In this document: positions 32,380-45,696 of the stretch, in pieces
Numbering within the stretch: the first letter of the stretch is position 1
Layout: each line of letters starts with the position of its first letter
Source: Adiantum capillus-veneris
Lineage: Eukaryota > Streptophyta > Polypodiopsida > Polypodiales > Pteridaceae
Assembly: GCA_014529385.2 (NCBI GenBank)
Contig: CM043954.1
Coordinates: 5,395,306 to 5,459,305 of the forward strand
Direction: 5' to 3'
DNA length: 64,000 nucleotides
Translations under genes and position numbers: made by a program
The notes under the pieces: generated by a model
The model's database searches: none
What the model was told of the DNA's origin: nothing
What the model saw: the letters and a program-made list of their open reading frames with translations, nothing else

Positions 32380-35260
32380 AAGGGTTCTGTGAAGAAAACC
32401 TGCAATTCTGTAAACATAGACATCCTACGCGTAGGATGTTTCAAGGGGGTTCTGGAGACCAAATTTGAAAATTATGACTGCACCAGTGTGTTCAGAGGGT
32501 AGGTTTTACCGTAGCATCATATTGACTTGGGTGTTTCTCCCTATTTTTGTTGACCAAAAGCCAAAAAGCGGAGTCAGAAAACGTAAAATTTCAGAAAAGG
32601 CTTAAATTGAGTGATTTTTGCATGTTTTTGCAATTGTGAAGCATACTTGCACTTGCTGAGAGCATAAGGAAGCATTAGGGACACTTCAGTCTGAAAAAAT
32701 AAGCAGTAGACATCCTACGCGTAGGATGTCTACAGGGTGATTTGGTGGAAATTTTGAAGTTCTAAGTTGACCAGTGTGTTCAGAAGGTAGGTTTTACCCT
32801 ATTTTCACCTGGAAAGGGGAACTTGACGATATCTTGACAGAATAAGGCCAGATAGACTGAAATTGCCAAACATCCTACCCAAATTGTGCCAAGGCATTAT
32901 TCCAAGACAAAAACCATAGGATGGCTGCAGGAGCATGATCTGCATGATATATTGACCGACTGAGAGAGTTTTCATCTCATTTGGGGGAGAAACGGGGTTC
33001 CTAAGCAGACTTTATCATTTTTTATTGAAAAACACTAGAATAGCTAAAATTGGGGTCTTTTGAAATCCAAACCAAAATCTGAGCATACCACTGGGTTGCT
33101 GACATCAAGGGGAAGCTTTGGGTCAAGTCTGGGGTCAAACGGGCCAAAAAGACATCCTACGCGTAGGATGTCATATGTGTGATTTTGCACTCCAAACTTA
33201 ATTTTGAGCATACCACTGTGATCAGCACCCTAAGGAGAGTCTGTGGTTCAAATTTGGGGCAATTCTGAGCAGTTAGACATCCTACGCGTAGGATGTAAAG
33301 GCATAATTCTGAAACCAAAATTCTACTGTGACCATACCATCCTTTCATATAGCCTTAGATAAGCCTCTTAGGAAAATTTGGTCCAATTTGGAGTTGATTT
33401 GACTTAGCACTAGAATGGTAACCTAATAGGACATAAAAGTATCCTTTCAGGGTTTTGGGAAAAAATTCCAAAACCATAGTAGATCCACTCATTTTGAAAA
33501 TTCCTTTCATGAGCTTATAGTTCAATAACTACTACATATGGAAAAAATGATAAACTTGTAATTTTTCTCATCCCTTGGTCAGTACAAGCCTCCAAAGTTG
33601 ATGGACCAGTGCATCTTGCCCAAAACAACAATTTCTTACGGTTGATTGCATATAAATAAGAGTGGAGATTTTTGTAGGACATGAGATAAAATGCCCCGTT
33701 AACTTCAATGGGTTGGTGGCCAAAACATATGGTTGCTTTTACCTCACTAATTTTTTTTTGGGCAAAAAAAATAGGTACAAAAAAGTTGCATTTTTGCCAT
33801 TCTGCCGACCTATCATCAAAGTTTCTATAGTCACGCTCACTACAGATACTATATACATGTTTTCTTAGTTCCCTTTGGGCCTCTTGATTCAAAAGAATCC
33901 ATGGAGCATGTCAAAAGGATAATGGATCTCTTACAATTGGAACCTTGGGGGCAATGATAAAGTGCTAAATACAGCAAACATGAAAAAATTGGGTTTAGCG
34001 TTATGACCTCTAGAAACCCATAGAAATTACTCAATATCTAGCCAAATTTGTAGTCTATGATTAGATATGGTCACTACCTACAAAATACACACAATTGGCC
34101 TAAGATATTAGCAATATTGAGAAAGTTATACTAGCTACTCTAAAATGTATCGTATTCTTCAGCAATCAAAAAACTCAACCATCATCATATACTATGCTAA
34201 TACCATATTAGGTCCCCCAAAACTCAAGGAAGATTAGCTTTATGTTATACATTACACTTACACGATCAAAATTGAATTTGGATATCAAGAAAGCCACCAA
34301 AAAAATCATAAAAGTGCTAATTTTGGCCAAAAAACAAGATTATGCAATTCTTATAAATTGGTCATAACTTTCAATTTTAACACTTAGCTCTCCCTACAAG
34401 CATCAAAACATGTTGAGAACTATGAAGGACTAACCTCTAGCCATCTAAACCTCACAAACATGAAGTTTAGAGTGGTATAGTTGCCAAAAATTGAAAAAAG
34501 ACCAAAAACAGGACCCGTTTTTTCACATAGTTTAGGTTCAAAAATCTTGTGCAAGAGTAAGGTTAATGGTGAGATCGATACTCAAAAAAAAATGCTAAGT
34601 TTTTTTCAGCTCATAAGGCAGCTTTGTGGATATATAGCACCTACAAATTCATTTTCATACTCTTCAAATAATTCAAGAAAAATGGTCACTTAACAGGACA
34701 CAAAAGTGTCCAAGGACATAAAAGTGTCATGTTACCATTCTAGTGTTAGGAATTTATCAGAACAAACATCAGGCTTCTAAAGAATATTATTGATCATTTG
34801 ACTAACCTGTAGGTGTCAGAATCAAAAAGAAAAAATAGCTGTGAGTTTAGCACATCAAGGGGAAGCTACAGTGCAAGTTTGAGCTGAAACAAAGCAAAAA
34901 GACATCCTACGCGTAGGATGTCTCCAGCTTGATTTAGGACTCCAAACCAACCTATGAGCACACCACTGTGATCAGCACATCAAGGAGAAGCTAGGGTGAA
35001 AATTTGAAGTCATTCTGAGCAAAAAGACATCCTACGTGTAGGATGTCTACAGGCCATTTTTAGGTCCAAATGAAATTCTGAGCATACCATTGTGTTGCTG
35101 GACTTAAGGGGAGTCTCTTGACCAAATTGTGTTGAATTCTGAGCATATAGACATCCTACGTGTAGGATGTCTATAGGCCAATTTTAGGGTCCAGCTGTAC
35201 TTTTGACCATACAGAAGTGTTCACAGTGTCACAGAGATCCCAAATCTTCTTTTAAAATTG
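32380..35260 (+). repeat. Palindrome-bearing repeat array in element M leader
   Basis: A degenerate unit of roughly 125 bp recurs. In it, a block like gagcataccactgtg is followed by caagggg(a)agct, then attctgagca, then a 20-bp palindrome, then a ggtccaaa-type block. Seven palindromes are present: 32420-32439, 32710-32729, 33152-33171, 33277-33296, 34902-34921, 35027-35046 and 35151-35170. The first five are exactly ACATCCTACGCGTAGGATGT; the last two have T for C at the centre (CGTG). The flanks vary more than the palindromes. A CACTA-like insertion (33408-34745) splits the array. Confidence 0.9.
33408..34745. mobile_element. CACTA-like non-autonomous element (1338 bp)
   Basis: The left end is CACTAGAATGGTAAC and the right end is its exact reverse complement (GTTACCATTCTAGTG). 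Outside both lies ttag (33404-33407 and 34746-34749), a 3-4 bp duplication. Subterminal GGACATAAAAGT-like repeats occur at both ends. No transposase coding is present. CACTA termini and a short duplication point to the CMC/En-Spm superfamily. Confidence 0.8.
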
Positions 35261-35585
35261 AATTTGGACTCATTTTGACCAGTCTAAATTGCATTTCACT
35301 GTTTTGGCCATAACTTTCACAAACGGTATCAGATCGGAAAAGTTTTTATATCAAAACGTAGCCTGAGAGCGGCTCTACATATCTAAGAGCAACTTTGAAA
35401 AAAACGTCGTTTGAGGCCTCAAAATTCATCCGCAAGTTAGGGGTGTCTGAAAGCGACAATTTGCGAGAATTGTGACGAAACTGTTGCGGTTTTGGACATA
35501 GTTTCGACTTTTCCCTAACCAAAGAACTTGAACACAGTGGACTAAGTCTACTTGAACCAAGCAAAAGCTCTTAAGCCAAGAAATC

Positions 35586-36344
35586 ATGTCTACCCTAGAA
35601 TCAAACGCAGCTTACACAAGCTTGGAGATCCCGACGATAGAGGAATATCCTCCCATAATGGATCTTCCAAACTTGCAATTGATAAAGATCCATCTTGTTG
35701 AGAGAGTTTGGATGATTGGTCCTGAGAGTGAAGGACTATATAGATACATTGACGACAATGAGGTCAATCTTTATAGGTGCTCAGATCCATACCTAGAAGA
35801 GATAACGGATTACAAGCTCTTATATGTCTACACATACGGAGTCGACTGTCAATGGAGATCTATAGTTGTCGACAAGTATGGACGAGAATACAGAGTTGTA
35901 GAAAGCACAAATGAAGGACCACAAATGCCTCCACCAAACACGAGAATTCCTATAGGAATTCCAAGAAGAGAGCCACCAGGATTCCCTTCAAGAGCGATAA
36001 CGAGAGAAGGATTGGGAGAGTCTCTGGTTAGACTTGTAGACAATCAACAAGTTAGACCATCCCAAGTCCAGAAATGGGTAAACAGAAAATACTCCGGAGA
36101 TAAAGATCCGAGAGATCACGTAACGGCTTTTAGAAGAGTGATTAGAGCAGAGGAAGTTTCAGATTTTGCGACACAGTTTGCGGGATTTGGATTGACTCTA
36201 GAAGATGATGCAGCTACATGGTTCGACTCGGTGGAAAAATGGGATTTTGAGACCCTAGATGAGCTGTTTGAGGAGTTTATTGAAGAATTCTCCCCAAAAG
36301 GCATTGCTCACAACACGGTCTCGCAAATCCATAGATTCAAATAG
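35586..36344 (+). pseudogene. Element M gag, N-terminal part
   Basis: ATG at 35586. The protein has an unassigned N-terminal 150 residues, then a Retrotrans_gag-like core: VQKWVNRKYSGDKDPRDHVTAF, GLTLEDDAATWFDS, then LDELFEEFIEEFSPKG. The frame meets a TAG at 36342. Gag coding resumes after about 90 bp in a shifted frame, so an indel lies near 36340. It would assemble the particle. Confidence 0.82.
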
Positions 36345-36437
36345 ATAGAGGATGAATCAGTACGCAAAGCATCATTACGACTCAAGAGATATGTTAAGCT
36401 CTGTCCGAGAGCGGAATTACCTACGCAAGCACGACTG

Positions 36438-37676
36438 ATGCTGATCTTTATCCAGGGAATGAGACATGAGGGCCTTCAGAAGGATCTGCATATGATAAGG
36501 AGGACGACGCTAAACGAGTTGATCAAAGAAGCTCTTTATCTAGTGGATAACTGTGAGGCATACAAAGAAAAGGACTTAAAGAGTCAAGGAGATGACACAT
36601 CCTCTCAGCACAGTGTTTCACAGATAAGTGAGTCCATTGCCAAGCCAGCGGCACCTATTGATAAAGAAAAGCTTATCGACGACTTGGTCAAGGGGTTGAT
36701 TCCTCTTGTAAGGTCTGATTCGGGAGAGCCGAAGTGGTGTGAAATTGAGAGAAAATGGACGAACCATACGGGGAAAGAGTGCTATTATAGCATGGAAAAT
36801 GCTATGGAGAGGTATGTACAACCTGTTCCAGAAGCACCTACTCCAACTAGATACATTACGGGGAATGCACCAAGACCAGTAGGAGTTTTAAGGCCACAGC
36901 TTGTCTTAGGACAACAACCTCTGTTGCCAGGTGCTAGAATGCAAGTAGACATGAGATACATGCCAATGATGGAAGCATCAAATAAACCAACGCCAGTAAC
37001 AGCTACAATGTGGTATAGCAACCAAAGTGGGTACTACCCTTCAGAGAAACAAAATGTGAGAGAAACACATGGAGTGGTGAGGCCGGTACAACCTCCACCT
37101 CCTGGGTTTCAGTCGAAAGAAAGAAGGTATGAAATGGACGAAAGGACATTGCGATTCATTGCAAATAACGGCTTATCTAGGTCAAAGCTTGCTTATAGCC
37201 AAGAGGAAATGCTAAAAGAATCTGCTCAACCAGAGACAGATTGTCACAAAAGTCGTGACAACCACTTGGTCAAACAACGTCCTCATACGGAGATCACTGA
37301 AGTAAATGCCTATTGTCTTGAGTGTGGCATCACTCACTTGATCCCCGATTGCCCGAAAAACCCAAACCAAATCAGGAAAATCACGACAAATGTATTAGGA
37401 ATTGTTCAGCTACCTAGTAGCTCAAAAAATGAAAATGTCGTACCAGTTCAAGTGGTTACAAGAGCACAAGCTCAAAAGAAAGCTGATAAGAATCCAGAGA
37501 CAAAGAACATGAAAAGTGACACGAGTCCAAAGACAGATGAAGGACCAAAGATAGACGCACCTAGTCATAAAACCAAGAGCAAACGAAATAGTTGGAAAGC
37601 TAGAAAGACTAGGATGAAAGCACGCAGAGAACGAGAGCAAAAATCCCTAGCTAAGAAGCTTACCGAAGCTGAGTAG
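36438..37676 (+). pseudogene. Element M gag, middle part with CX2CX3HX4C knuckle
   Basis: Continuation of gag (FIQGMRHEGLQKDLHMI…LNELIKEALYLVDN), then Pro-rich linker and one knuckle with non-standard spacing: CLECGITHLIPDC. A basic, Lys-rich C-terminus ends at TAG 37674-37676. The pattern closely parallels element N (CNRCGIDHLIAQC). Another frame starts at 37722. Confidence 0.8.
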
Positions 37677-37721
37677 AAGATAAAACAACATGAGGAAAAG
37701 GAGGCACCTTCTCTTACATAG

Positions 37722-40082
37722 ATGGTTAAACCTCTAGAAGAACCATCCACGGATGAGAAACCGAGAAGTGCTAGTTCAGGAGGATCTGTGTTGGTAGAGA
37801 AGGTTAATGAGAGATTAGATGCCCTCTTGAAAGCCTATGATGTGAGACTCAAAAACAACCAAACCCAAGAACACAGGTGGATGACACATCCCTATGCGGA
37901 ACTAGAAAGGCAAAGGTTTGAAATGTGCCAGAAAATGATTCAAACAGCCCAAGCCTTACTTGAACCACTAGCTGCAAAACCTAAGGATGTGATCCGTGTC
38001 ATGCCTACACAAGTAATCCCACCAAACCAGGAACTAAAAGAGCCAGATTCTAGTCATGAGCACAGACCAAACCTCAAAGACCCAGCATTAGAACCAAGGA
38101 TAGTACTGAATACCACGGATAACTCTTCCGAGGGATTTCACCAAGCTATACCTGAGGATTCTAAAGAGATAGATGGTCTTGATGAATTGTGGAAACAAGT
38201 CAGAGAGGCCAATGAAGCCGATGACCCAAGAAGACGAGTAGACAAGTCTGGTGATGAACGAGGAGTGTTTCTACCACCAATAGAGGAATTTGAGACTGGA
38301 TCTCAAATGAATCTAGACGTGCAATCGTATTGGGGCGAGAAAGGATCTGTACAATCTATGGATAGTCAACCCCATTTTCTAAGAACACTACCGTCCTACA
38401 TGGGAGAGTACGAGACCAAGTCAAATGTGGTTGCAGTCGCATCACAGAGACTAACTCCCAACAAGGCCATCTATTCAAAGGGGCTAGTAGATATTCTATC
38501 TACCCCAGTCACCTGTACAATAATGTTAGCCGAGTTGCTCAGAATAAGACCAAACATGTGGGCTAATGTGGGTATATGTCTAGAGAATTTTGGTGTAAAA
38601 ACCCCAATGACTCAAATTGAGGAAGGCATCAAAGAGCTTGAAATGCCTCAACTAAATACTAGGCCAGTGCCATTAAACAAGGTGTACCCCAATTTTGGTG
38701 TAAAAACCCCAACGACTCAAATCGAGGAAGGCATCAAAGAGCTTGAAATGCCTCAACTAAATACTAGGCCAGTGCCATTAAACAAGGTAGGCGAGTATTA
38801 CGAGGGAGAAGATGGAAACACCACCCTTCCTATGGAATTCAATAATGTAAAAACCATGGCAATCCTTGACAGTGGAGCTGGTGTGGCCATTGCAACCAAA
38901 GAGGTTTGGAAAAAATGGGAAAAACCTGCCTTGATATCCACACGAATGACCCTGCAGCTTGCAGACGGACACAAGGAAAAGCCCCTAGGACTGCTAGAAA
39001 AAGTACTTGTTACTTCTTGTGGCATTGAATATGAACACACTTTTGTTGTTGTTGACTTTGGCAAGCAAAACAACTATGACATCATTCTGGGAAGACCATT
39101 CATGCGACAATTGAAAATGGTCCAAGATTGGGGTTATGACTATATATACCTGAGACATATGGAAACCATAACAAAGATAAACTTGAGGGAACATAGCTAT
39201 AGAGATGTGACAAGAACACCAATTGAGGAGTTTGATTCTGCCACATTAGCAGGATCAAAACTTCCAGCTTTGTTAGGTAAGCCTAAAGAACTGTGGATGT
39301 GTGGAGCTTCACAATGTGGTAGGTTAAAACGTGAGGAATGTATCCTAGAGCGGGTTATAGAGGATAGCGACTATATCCCAGAACCATTTCCTGAAGAAGA
39401 GTTAGAGCCTTTTGGATGGGAACACATCATGGCTACTCTGGACGTGTGCGCCGTGGAGGATGCTCCCACAACAAAGTTTTGTGATGAAAATGGCTATGAT
39501 GTCGTTCCTTATTTTGCAGTGAGTGTAATCCAGGAAAACGAAGAGATCCAGACATCAACAAGCTATCGAAATAAGGAGAAAACAAAGAAATGTGGAGAAT
39601 CAAAAGATGAAGAAGACGACGAGTTCTATGACTTTGTAGAACACTTCGAGCTTCAAGAAGATCAACGACCCGAGAATCAATGTCATCGCTACACGAATAA
39701 AGTGCATCAAAAGTGGATTCCAAAGTCCTCGGTGAAGACACGGCCACCACAAGCATCCTCATACATGGCTCCTAATAAGGATGCAAAGACTCAGCTGGGA
39801 GGAAGACGACCAGAGCAACGAGCTAACAATGCTCTAATCAATGGGCTAGAAAAGTCCTCCAAGAAACTACCACCCACAAGCAAACAGACAGTAAATTTCC
39901 ACTACCAGCCAAAAAATCAAGGGAAAGTACAAGAAGTCAACCTTGCTGAGGATAGTAGCGATAGTGATGAATCTTACGACATCCCCTATCATCAACTCAC
40001 GCCATCACTATCACCAACCCCTTCAGCAACAACCATGACAGGTCAAAAGAACAAGACAACAAGTCAAAGCCAAAAAGCTTGA
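37722..40082 (+). pseudogene. Element M protease ORF
   Basis: A 786-codon frame. The aspartic protease is seen at about residues 360-480: TMAILDSGAGVAIATKEVW (catalytic DSG) and YDIILGRPFMRQ (flap-distal ILG block). Before it, 35 residues are duplicated in tandem (38586-38690 and 38691-38795). The C-terminus starts a series of W-x-P-K motifs (HQKWIPKSS). There is no polymerase after the protease. The stop at 40080-40082 is a TGA, and the same frame stays open to 40580, so gag-protease probably once read further. Confidence 0.85.
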
Positions 40083-40580
40083 CAAATCTGGATACCAAAA
40101 AGCCAGATTGGCCAAAAACAGATATGGATCAAGAAGACAAGGATCTCTAATGACAAATCACAAGATCCAACACCAAAACAAAAACAAGGAAAGCGTGCAC
40201 GAATGGGTAAGAATATCACAAAGTCGCAAGCTTTCACAACTCAGGTTTGGGCTCCAAAGAAGTTGATTCAAGCACAAAAAAGTCAGGAATTCATTTGGAT
40301 TCCAAAACAACCACAGTATCAACTTTCAAAGCCTGAATCCCGTCACCAACCAAGCATACAAGGGCTAAAGCAAAGACCACTGTTGACTCACACAACAAAA
40401 AGGTGGATCCCAAAGAAGTCTCTTCAAACACAAACGAAGCACGCGCAAGTATGGGTTCCCAAACGAGAGCTAGCAACAAAACAGCCAATGATCGCAAAGA
40501 AATGGGTCCCAAAGAAGAACAACAAAACTGCTATAAATGCATCGCCGCTTGAATTCTTACAATTCTTCCTACGATTATAG
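40083..40580 (+). pseudogene. Element M WVPK-repeat tail (in frame beyond a TGA)
   Basis: In the frame of the protease ORF, after one TGA: QIWIPKS, QVWAPKK, FIWIPKQ, KRWIPKK, QVWVPKR and KKWVPKK recur about every 16-35 residues in a Gln/Lys/Thr-rich background. The composition is basic and probably disordered, so a nucleic-acid or particle contact is possible; the function is unknown. Confidence 0.75.
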
Positions 40581-42335
40581 TACAGTTAGAAGAGATCAAG
40601 TCGCTTCAATCAAGCAACGACACAGGAGCTTCAAAGACCATTACATTGCTTAGAATAGGAAGCCTCGCCAACCAATGCCAATAAGCAAATTGCTTATACC
40701 CACATCTTGCACAACATAAATCTTTTCCACGCATTGACTGTGTATGTATAATAGGGCTACATTACAAGGCCTGCATAGGCACAACTTTTAATTGCCCAAG
40801 CACAACACATACCCTTTGCGATACCTTGTCGTAAAGGATGACTCCAAATAGGAAGGGGGGAGGCATTCTGAATGCGGACCTAACATTATGACTATTAGAG
40901 GGAAATGTTTTGTGAGATGCATTGAATTTTTGCGTTTTATTGTGATAATCTTTTGACGAAATTTAGAGTATATGCCCTCATAGTAGTGTTACAGATGAGT
41001 ATGGGGACAAAATCCATATATGAGCCCCTAGGGACATGTGTATAGTGTACATAGCATTTAGATTTCTATTTGAATGATTTTTCTTTTGTTGAGTTGTTTT
41101 AAGATTTTCTTTGTTTATTATTAAGAAAAAATTAAAAAAATCCATAATCCACATGAAGAAACGACTGACGAGAGGCCTGAGCACTACAAAGAGAAGAAGG
41201 TACAGGAAAACGATGAAACTTCACAAAGTATGTCTCAACAGCCACTACAATAGCCGAAGAACTTGTCACAAAGCAGTGTCAACATGCAACCGACAAGTCA
41301 TACAAGTCAGAGTCGAGTAGCTAAGCCACAAAATGAGTGCGTTAGTCCCAAAGCTTCAAGTAATATTCTTTGTGGTCTAAGCGTCTTAGCTATTCTAGGT
41401 ACTTCTCAAGCTGGAAGAGTTGAGCATATTTACGTTCTATCGCTCATGCTGGTTAGGTGAGAAAAAGAGTCCAAGTCTAAGCACTTAAGTCTGGTGAAGT
41501 GAAGGAGAAGGTCCAAAAGACACCCACGTACTGAGCACAGTGAGATACGAGTGGAGAAACTTCTACATCGATAACCCTTCTTGGAAAGGTGGAAGCTATT
41601 GAGACATCTTTAAATGTCACATGTGCTACATTTATTCCTCGAAACACCCATCATCTCCTTCTTTCACATTGCATGCATTTGTTGACAAATTTCTCATATG
41701 CATATAGAGTGTCCCAAAATTGGCACTTGCATCAGGCACTCTTTCCGTGTTTCGCCAAGCACTCACCTTTCATGAACATGTACTTCACGTTCAACTGCTC
41801 AACTCCAATAAGAGCGTATACCAAAGGCATTTTTTTCCCACCGGGTTTTTTTCCTTTGGTCATCTAGGTTTTAGACCCTCATCTAAAGACACCTATCACC
41901 ATCCTCTTGTACATACTCCTTCTACATCAACAATAAGGAAATGCTACTCAAATCAATTGACAAATGAATTGGAGCACCAATTTCAGATCATAGCATACTT
42001 CTCCTCAATGGCGAGTTGAAGAATGGCCTACAATGACAACACTGCAGACAACACTAACAACATGATTGCACAAGAACAAAGAAGTCCTCAATGAAGAAGA
42101 GCAGACATAAAAGTAATCAGAGGATCTCAAAAGATGAATGGTTACGATGATAGACGTCCGCTCTAATGGATCATAGTTCATGTTGTGGTTCGACAAAGAT
42201 ACAAGCAGTGCAACAGATGAAGCCAAAACAACAGCAAATTGTTGACCGCTGGGTCAACAACACAACATAACTCAAGAACAAATAAGTCCTCAATGACAAA
42301 GAGCATACATAAGGGTAATTAGAGGATCTCAAAAG
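40581..42335 (+). other. Element M non-coding 3' part
   Basis: About 1.7 kb without convincing coding. A 65-bp direct repeat occurs at 42071-42135 and 42273-42336, and an internal copy of the first 37 bp of the LTR lies at 42240-42276. Confidence 0.65.
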
Positions 42336-42870
<535 letters not shown>

Positions 42871-42923
42871 GCAAAGACCACATCGCCATCGACAATCAGG
42901 TCATGTCGGGGACGACATGAACG

Positions 42924-42936
42924 CGGAAGGGGGGAA
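42924..42936 (+). promoter_or_regulatory. Element M polypurine tract
   Basis: GGAAGGGGGGAA directly precedes the 3' LTR start TGTTGACC. Confidence 0.88.
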
Positions 42937-43893
42937 TGTTGACCGCTGGGTCAACAACACAACATAACTCAAGTTTCGTACCAAAGTCTTATCTTTTGCG
43001 AGTTATGAAATGCTATGGATTATGGCTATAAACGTCATTTGTAATGAGTAGTTATTCTAGTTTCAGAAGCCGGGGTGCAATGGCACTTCCAGATTGTAAA
43101 TACAAAGCCATTTGACCCTTTCAACACCATTTTTGGTTAAACCTAAGGTAGCCTTAGTATCTAAGGTACCTAGGTCATTTTGTAAAGAGACTTTTATCAT
43201 AATCAAAACTTTAGCGCTGCCGTCTACTGTGTGGGAGAGAGAAAGAGATTGAGCGTGAGCTTCATCCTCTCGCTACGCCCGGCTCGCTCAACACATTGGA
43301 GATCCGACTGCACCATTGTTGTAGGCTTGAGGAGAGCTACGCGACAACGCCAAGCATTCCACGCGAGACGAAGCGCACACGCCAACACATCTACGAGCTA
43401 TTTGTGGCCGTAAGTGTATCAAACGATGTCTGTTTTCTGCGCTCTAGTAGTCCATAGAATCGTGGCGACATAAGCTACGCATAGGTACTCATAAATTTCA
43501 GTTTTAGGCACTTTCAAAATTCTGCTCTGTTATCCTACGCGTTTTCCGCAAATGGGTTTAGAGTGAGGGTTTTGAGTGTACCAGCTTAGGGACAGGTGTA
43601 TCCTAGTGAGGGGATGGTGTTCGTTAAGTTTCCTACGAATCTGGCATGATTATGTGAGTTACCTTCCGTATGTGTGTATGTGGCTAGGTGGTGTAGTTGA
43701 GAGCAGTGAGGTTCTTGATTGTGGTTTAGTTGGCCTTCCTGAGTGTTGTATGTGTAGGATGGTCTCAGCCTGACAAGCTAAAGAGATTTCCTCCGTGTGC
43801 TTATCGTGTCATATGTGTCCTCGATTGACATTATGTTGATCTAGGTAGTGTTTGCATGCACTTCATGGGTGTGTGAGTCGCTCCCGTCCAACA
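42937..43893 (+). repeat. Element M 3' LTR (957 bp)
   Basis: Starts TGTTGACCGC and ends CCAACA; it lacks the two tandem duplications of the 5' LTR. It contains ATCCTACGCGT at 43532-43542, matching one arm plus centre of the palindrome in the leader array; the 5' LTR has it at 31521-31531. Confidence 0.93.
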
Positions 43894-43898
43894 CCCTT
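43894..43898. repeat. Target-site duplication of element M (ccctt), right
   Basis: Second copy of the pentamer; see 30719-30723. Confidence 0.93.
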
Positions 43899-44372
43899 CA
43901 AGTCCGTTTGATTAGTAAACCACTTGATACTCTCATGGTCAAAAACTACTTAAAACTCGGCACCATATAAATAGTATCGCCACTTTCGTAAAGCGTGAAT
44001 TATGGCATAGAGCTCTCTCTCATAGACAAAATATTTTTTTTGAGCTCTATCGAACTTTTTACTTTCAAAGGCTATAGGTCTTCCCTCCTGGAGAAGTACC
44101 GCACCAATTGCTTTAACACTAGCATTAGTCTCTACCACAAACGGCTTAAGTGGGTCGACGATTGTTAGGATGGGAGCAGTGGCTATAGCTACCTTGAGCT
44201 ATTTGAAACTGCGTTTTTGGGCTTCTTCCCAAGAAAATGTTTTAATACCTTTTGCTTTAAGTTGATCCTTCATAGGAACAATGATTTTGGCATAGTCACG
44301 GATATACTGTCGATAAAATCCAGCCATGCCTAAAAATATTTGAAGCTCCTCAACCGTGTTGGGATGTGGCCA
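43899..44372 (-). pseudogene. G1 RT thumb/RNase H
   Basis: On the minus strand: FLGMAGFYRQYIRDYAKI, a stop, then VVETNASVKAIGAVLLQEG (RNase H catalytic Asp replaced by Glu-Thr), IAFESKKFDRAQKKY and ELYAIIHALRKWRYYLYG. Coding continues to the M insertion point, where DHESIKW is visible. Stops near 44200 and 43950 disable it. Confidence 0.85.
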
Positions 44373-45395
44373 TCAAAGAATGGCAGCAACCTTGTCCGTG
44401 TCCATCTTGATGCCAGAATAAGAGATCACATGACCGAGGTAATGTATCTCTGTTTTAAAGAAATCGCACTTGATTTGCTTAGCATACAGCGGGTGAGCTC
44501 GTAGCTGTTCAAACACTAATCGTAAGTGTTCTATGTGTTCATCTTCAATCTTACTGTAAATGAGAATGTCATCAAGGAAAACCACAACAAATTTTCCAAG
44601 ATAGGGACGTAAGACACTATCCACGAGTGTCATAAATGTAGTTGGAGCATTGGTTAGACCAAAAGGCATAACCAAAAATTCAAAATGCCCAAACCGTGTT
44701 CTAAAGGCAGTTTTGGAGATATCTTGTAAAAGGATACGCACCTGGTGGTATCCTAAATGAAGATCTATCTTTGTATAGTATCTTGCCCCATGGAGTTGAT
44801 CAAACAACTCATCTACTCTTGGTAGAGGATACTTGTTCTTGATGGTTATGGCGTTTAATCCACGATAATCTATGCACATGCACATAGTACCATCTTTCCT
44901 TTTTACCAATAGAATTGGTGATGCCCAAGGCGAAGTGCTAGGTCTAATGAAACCACGGGCGAGGTAGTCAGTCAACTGACTATCAACCTCCTTGTCTTCT
45001 TTAGCACTCATATGATAAGGTGGTTTACTCACCGGTTTAGTACCTGGCAAGACATCTATGCCATGCTGCACATCACGTGTAGGGGGTAAACCCGGTGGTA
45101 AATCACTTGAGAACACATCACTATACTCTGTGAGTAAGTGAATCAGCTTTTGACGTGCAAAAGGAGAAAGTAAACTAGAGTTATGTTGGGATGGAGAATC
45201 TTGCAATTCCTGTAATGTTTGTTTTACAACAGTTGCACGTTGCTCTATAGAATTAAAATTGAGAGCACTTTGCTCGTTAGATTTGTTAACACTTTGTTTA
45301 TCATTAGAATTCATTACACTTTGCATACCATTACTAGAATTCACTGCACTTTGCTCTTGATAATTCATAAGACTTGGAGACAAGCAATAACACAA
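44373..45395 (-). pseudogene. G1 reverse transcriptase
   Basis: The 340-codon frame carries [85 protein letters not shown] (active site, LDD) and HYLGHVIS. It ends [11 protein letters not shown] before a stop. The gypsy order is confirmed by RNase H and integrase downstream on the same strand. The N-terminal 60 residues are Asn/Ser-rich linker. Confidence 0.93.
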
Positions 45396-45410
45396 AAAGA
45401 CTTCATCTAT

Positions 45411-45696
45411 TCAATCTACTTTCTGTAAAATAGAAAGCTCGGTTGTACATATAAGAGTTGCAGATGGTATGTTTTTCTCACCAAGCAAAAGCACATGTTT
45501 ACCATTGGCCATAAAGGATAAGGAGTTGTGTTCATAACTAGTGTGCAATGTGTTTCCTAAACCATGCAGCCACTCCCATCCTAAAACTACATCGGCATGG
45601 TCCATGTTCATAACATGGAAGTCAAGGGTCATCGTATGATCTTGAACAATAAGCTCAACCCCTTGAAATACCGTGTCCCATACTTCTTTATCATTC
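45411..45696 (-). pseudogene. G1 protease, distal half
   Basis: TMTLDFHVMNMDHADVVLGWEWL is the LG(W/M)xWL block that closes gypsy proteases. The frame is continuous upstream with 54343-54388 once element N is set aside; a stop separates it from the RT frame. Confidence 0.85.
45692..45696. repeat. Target-site duplication of element N (cattc), left
   Basis: cattc directly precedes the LTR start TGTTAACC and recurs at 54343-54347. Confidence 0.92.

Noticed and set aside
32380-35260. CRISPR array from the spaced palindromes
   Set aside because: Unit spacing is uneven, the 'spacers' are themselves related repeats, and the context is a eukaryotic LTR element.
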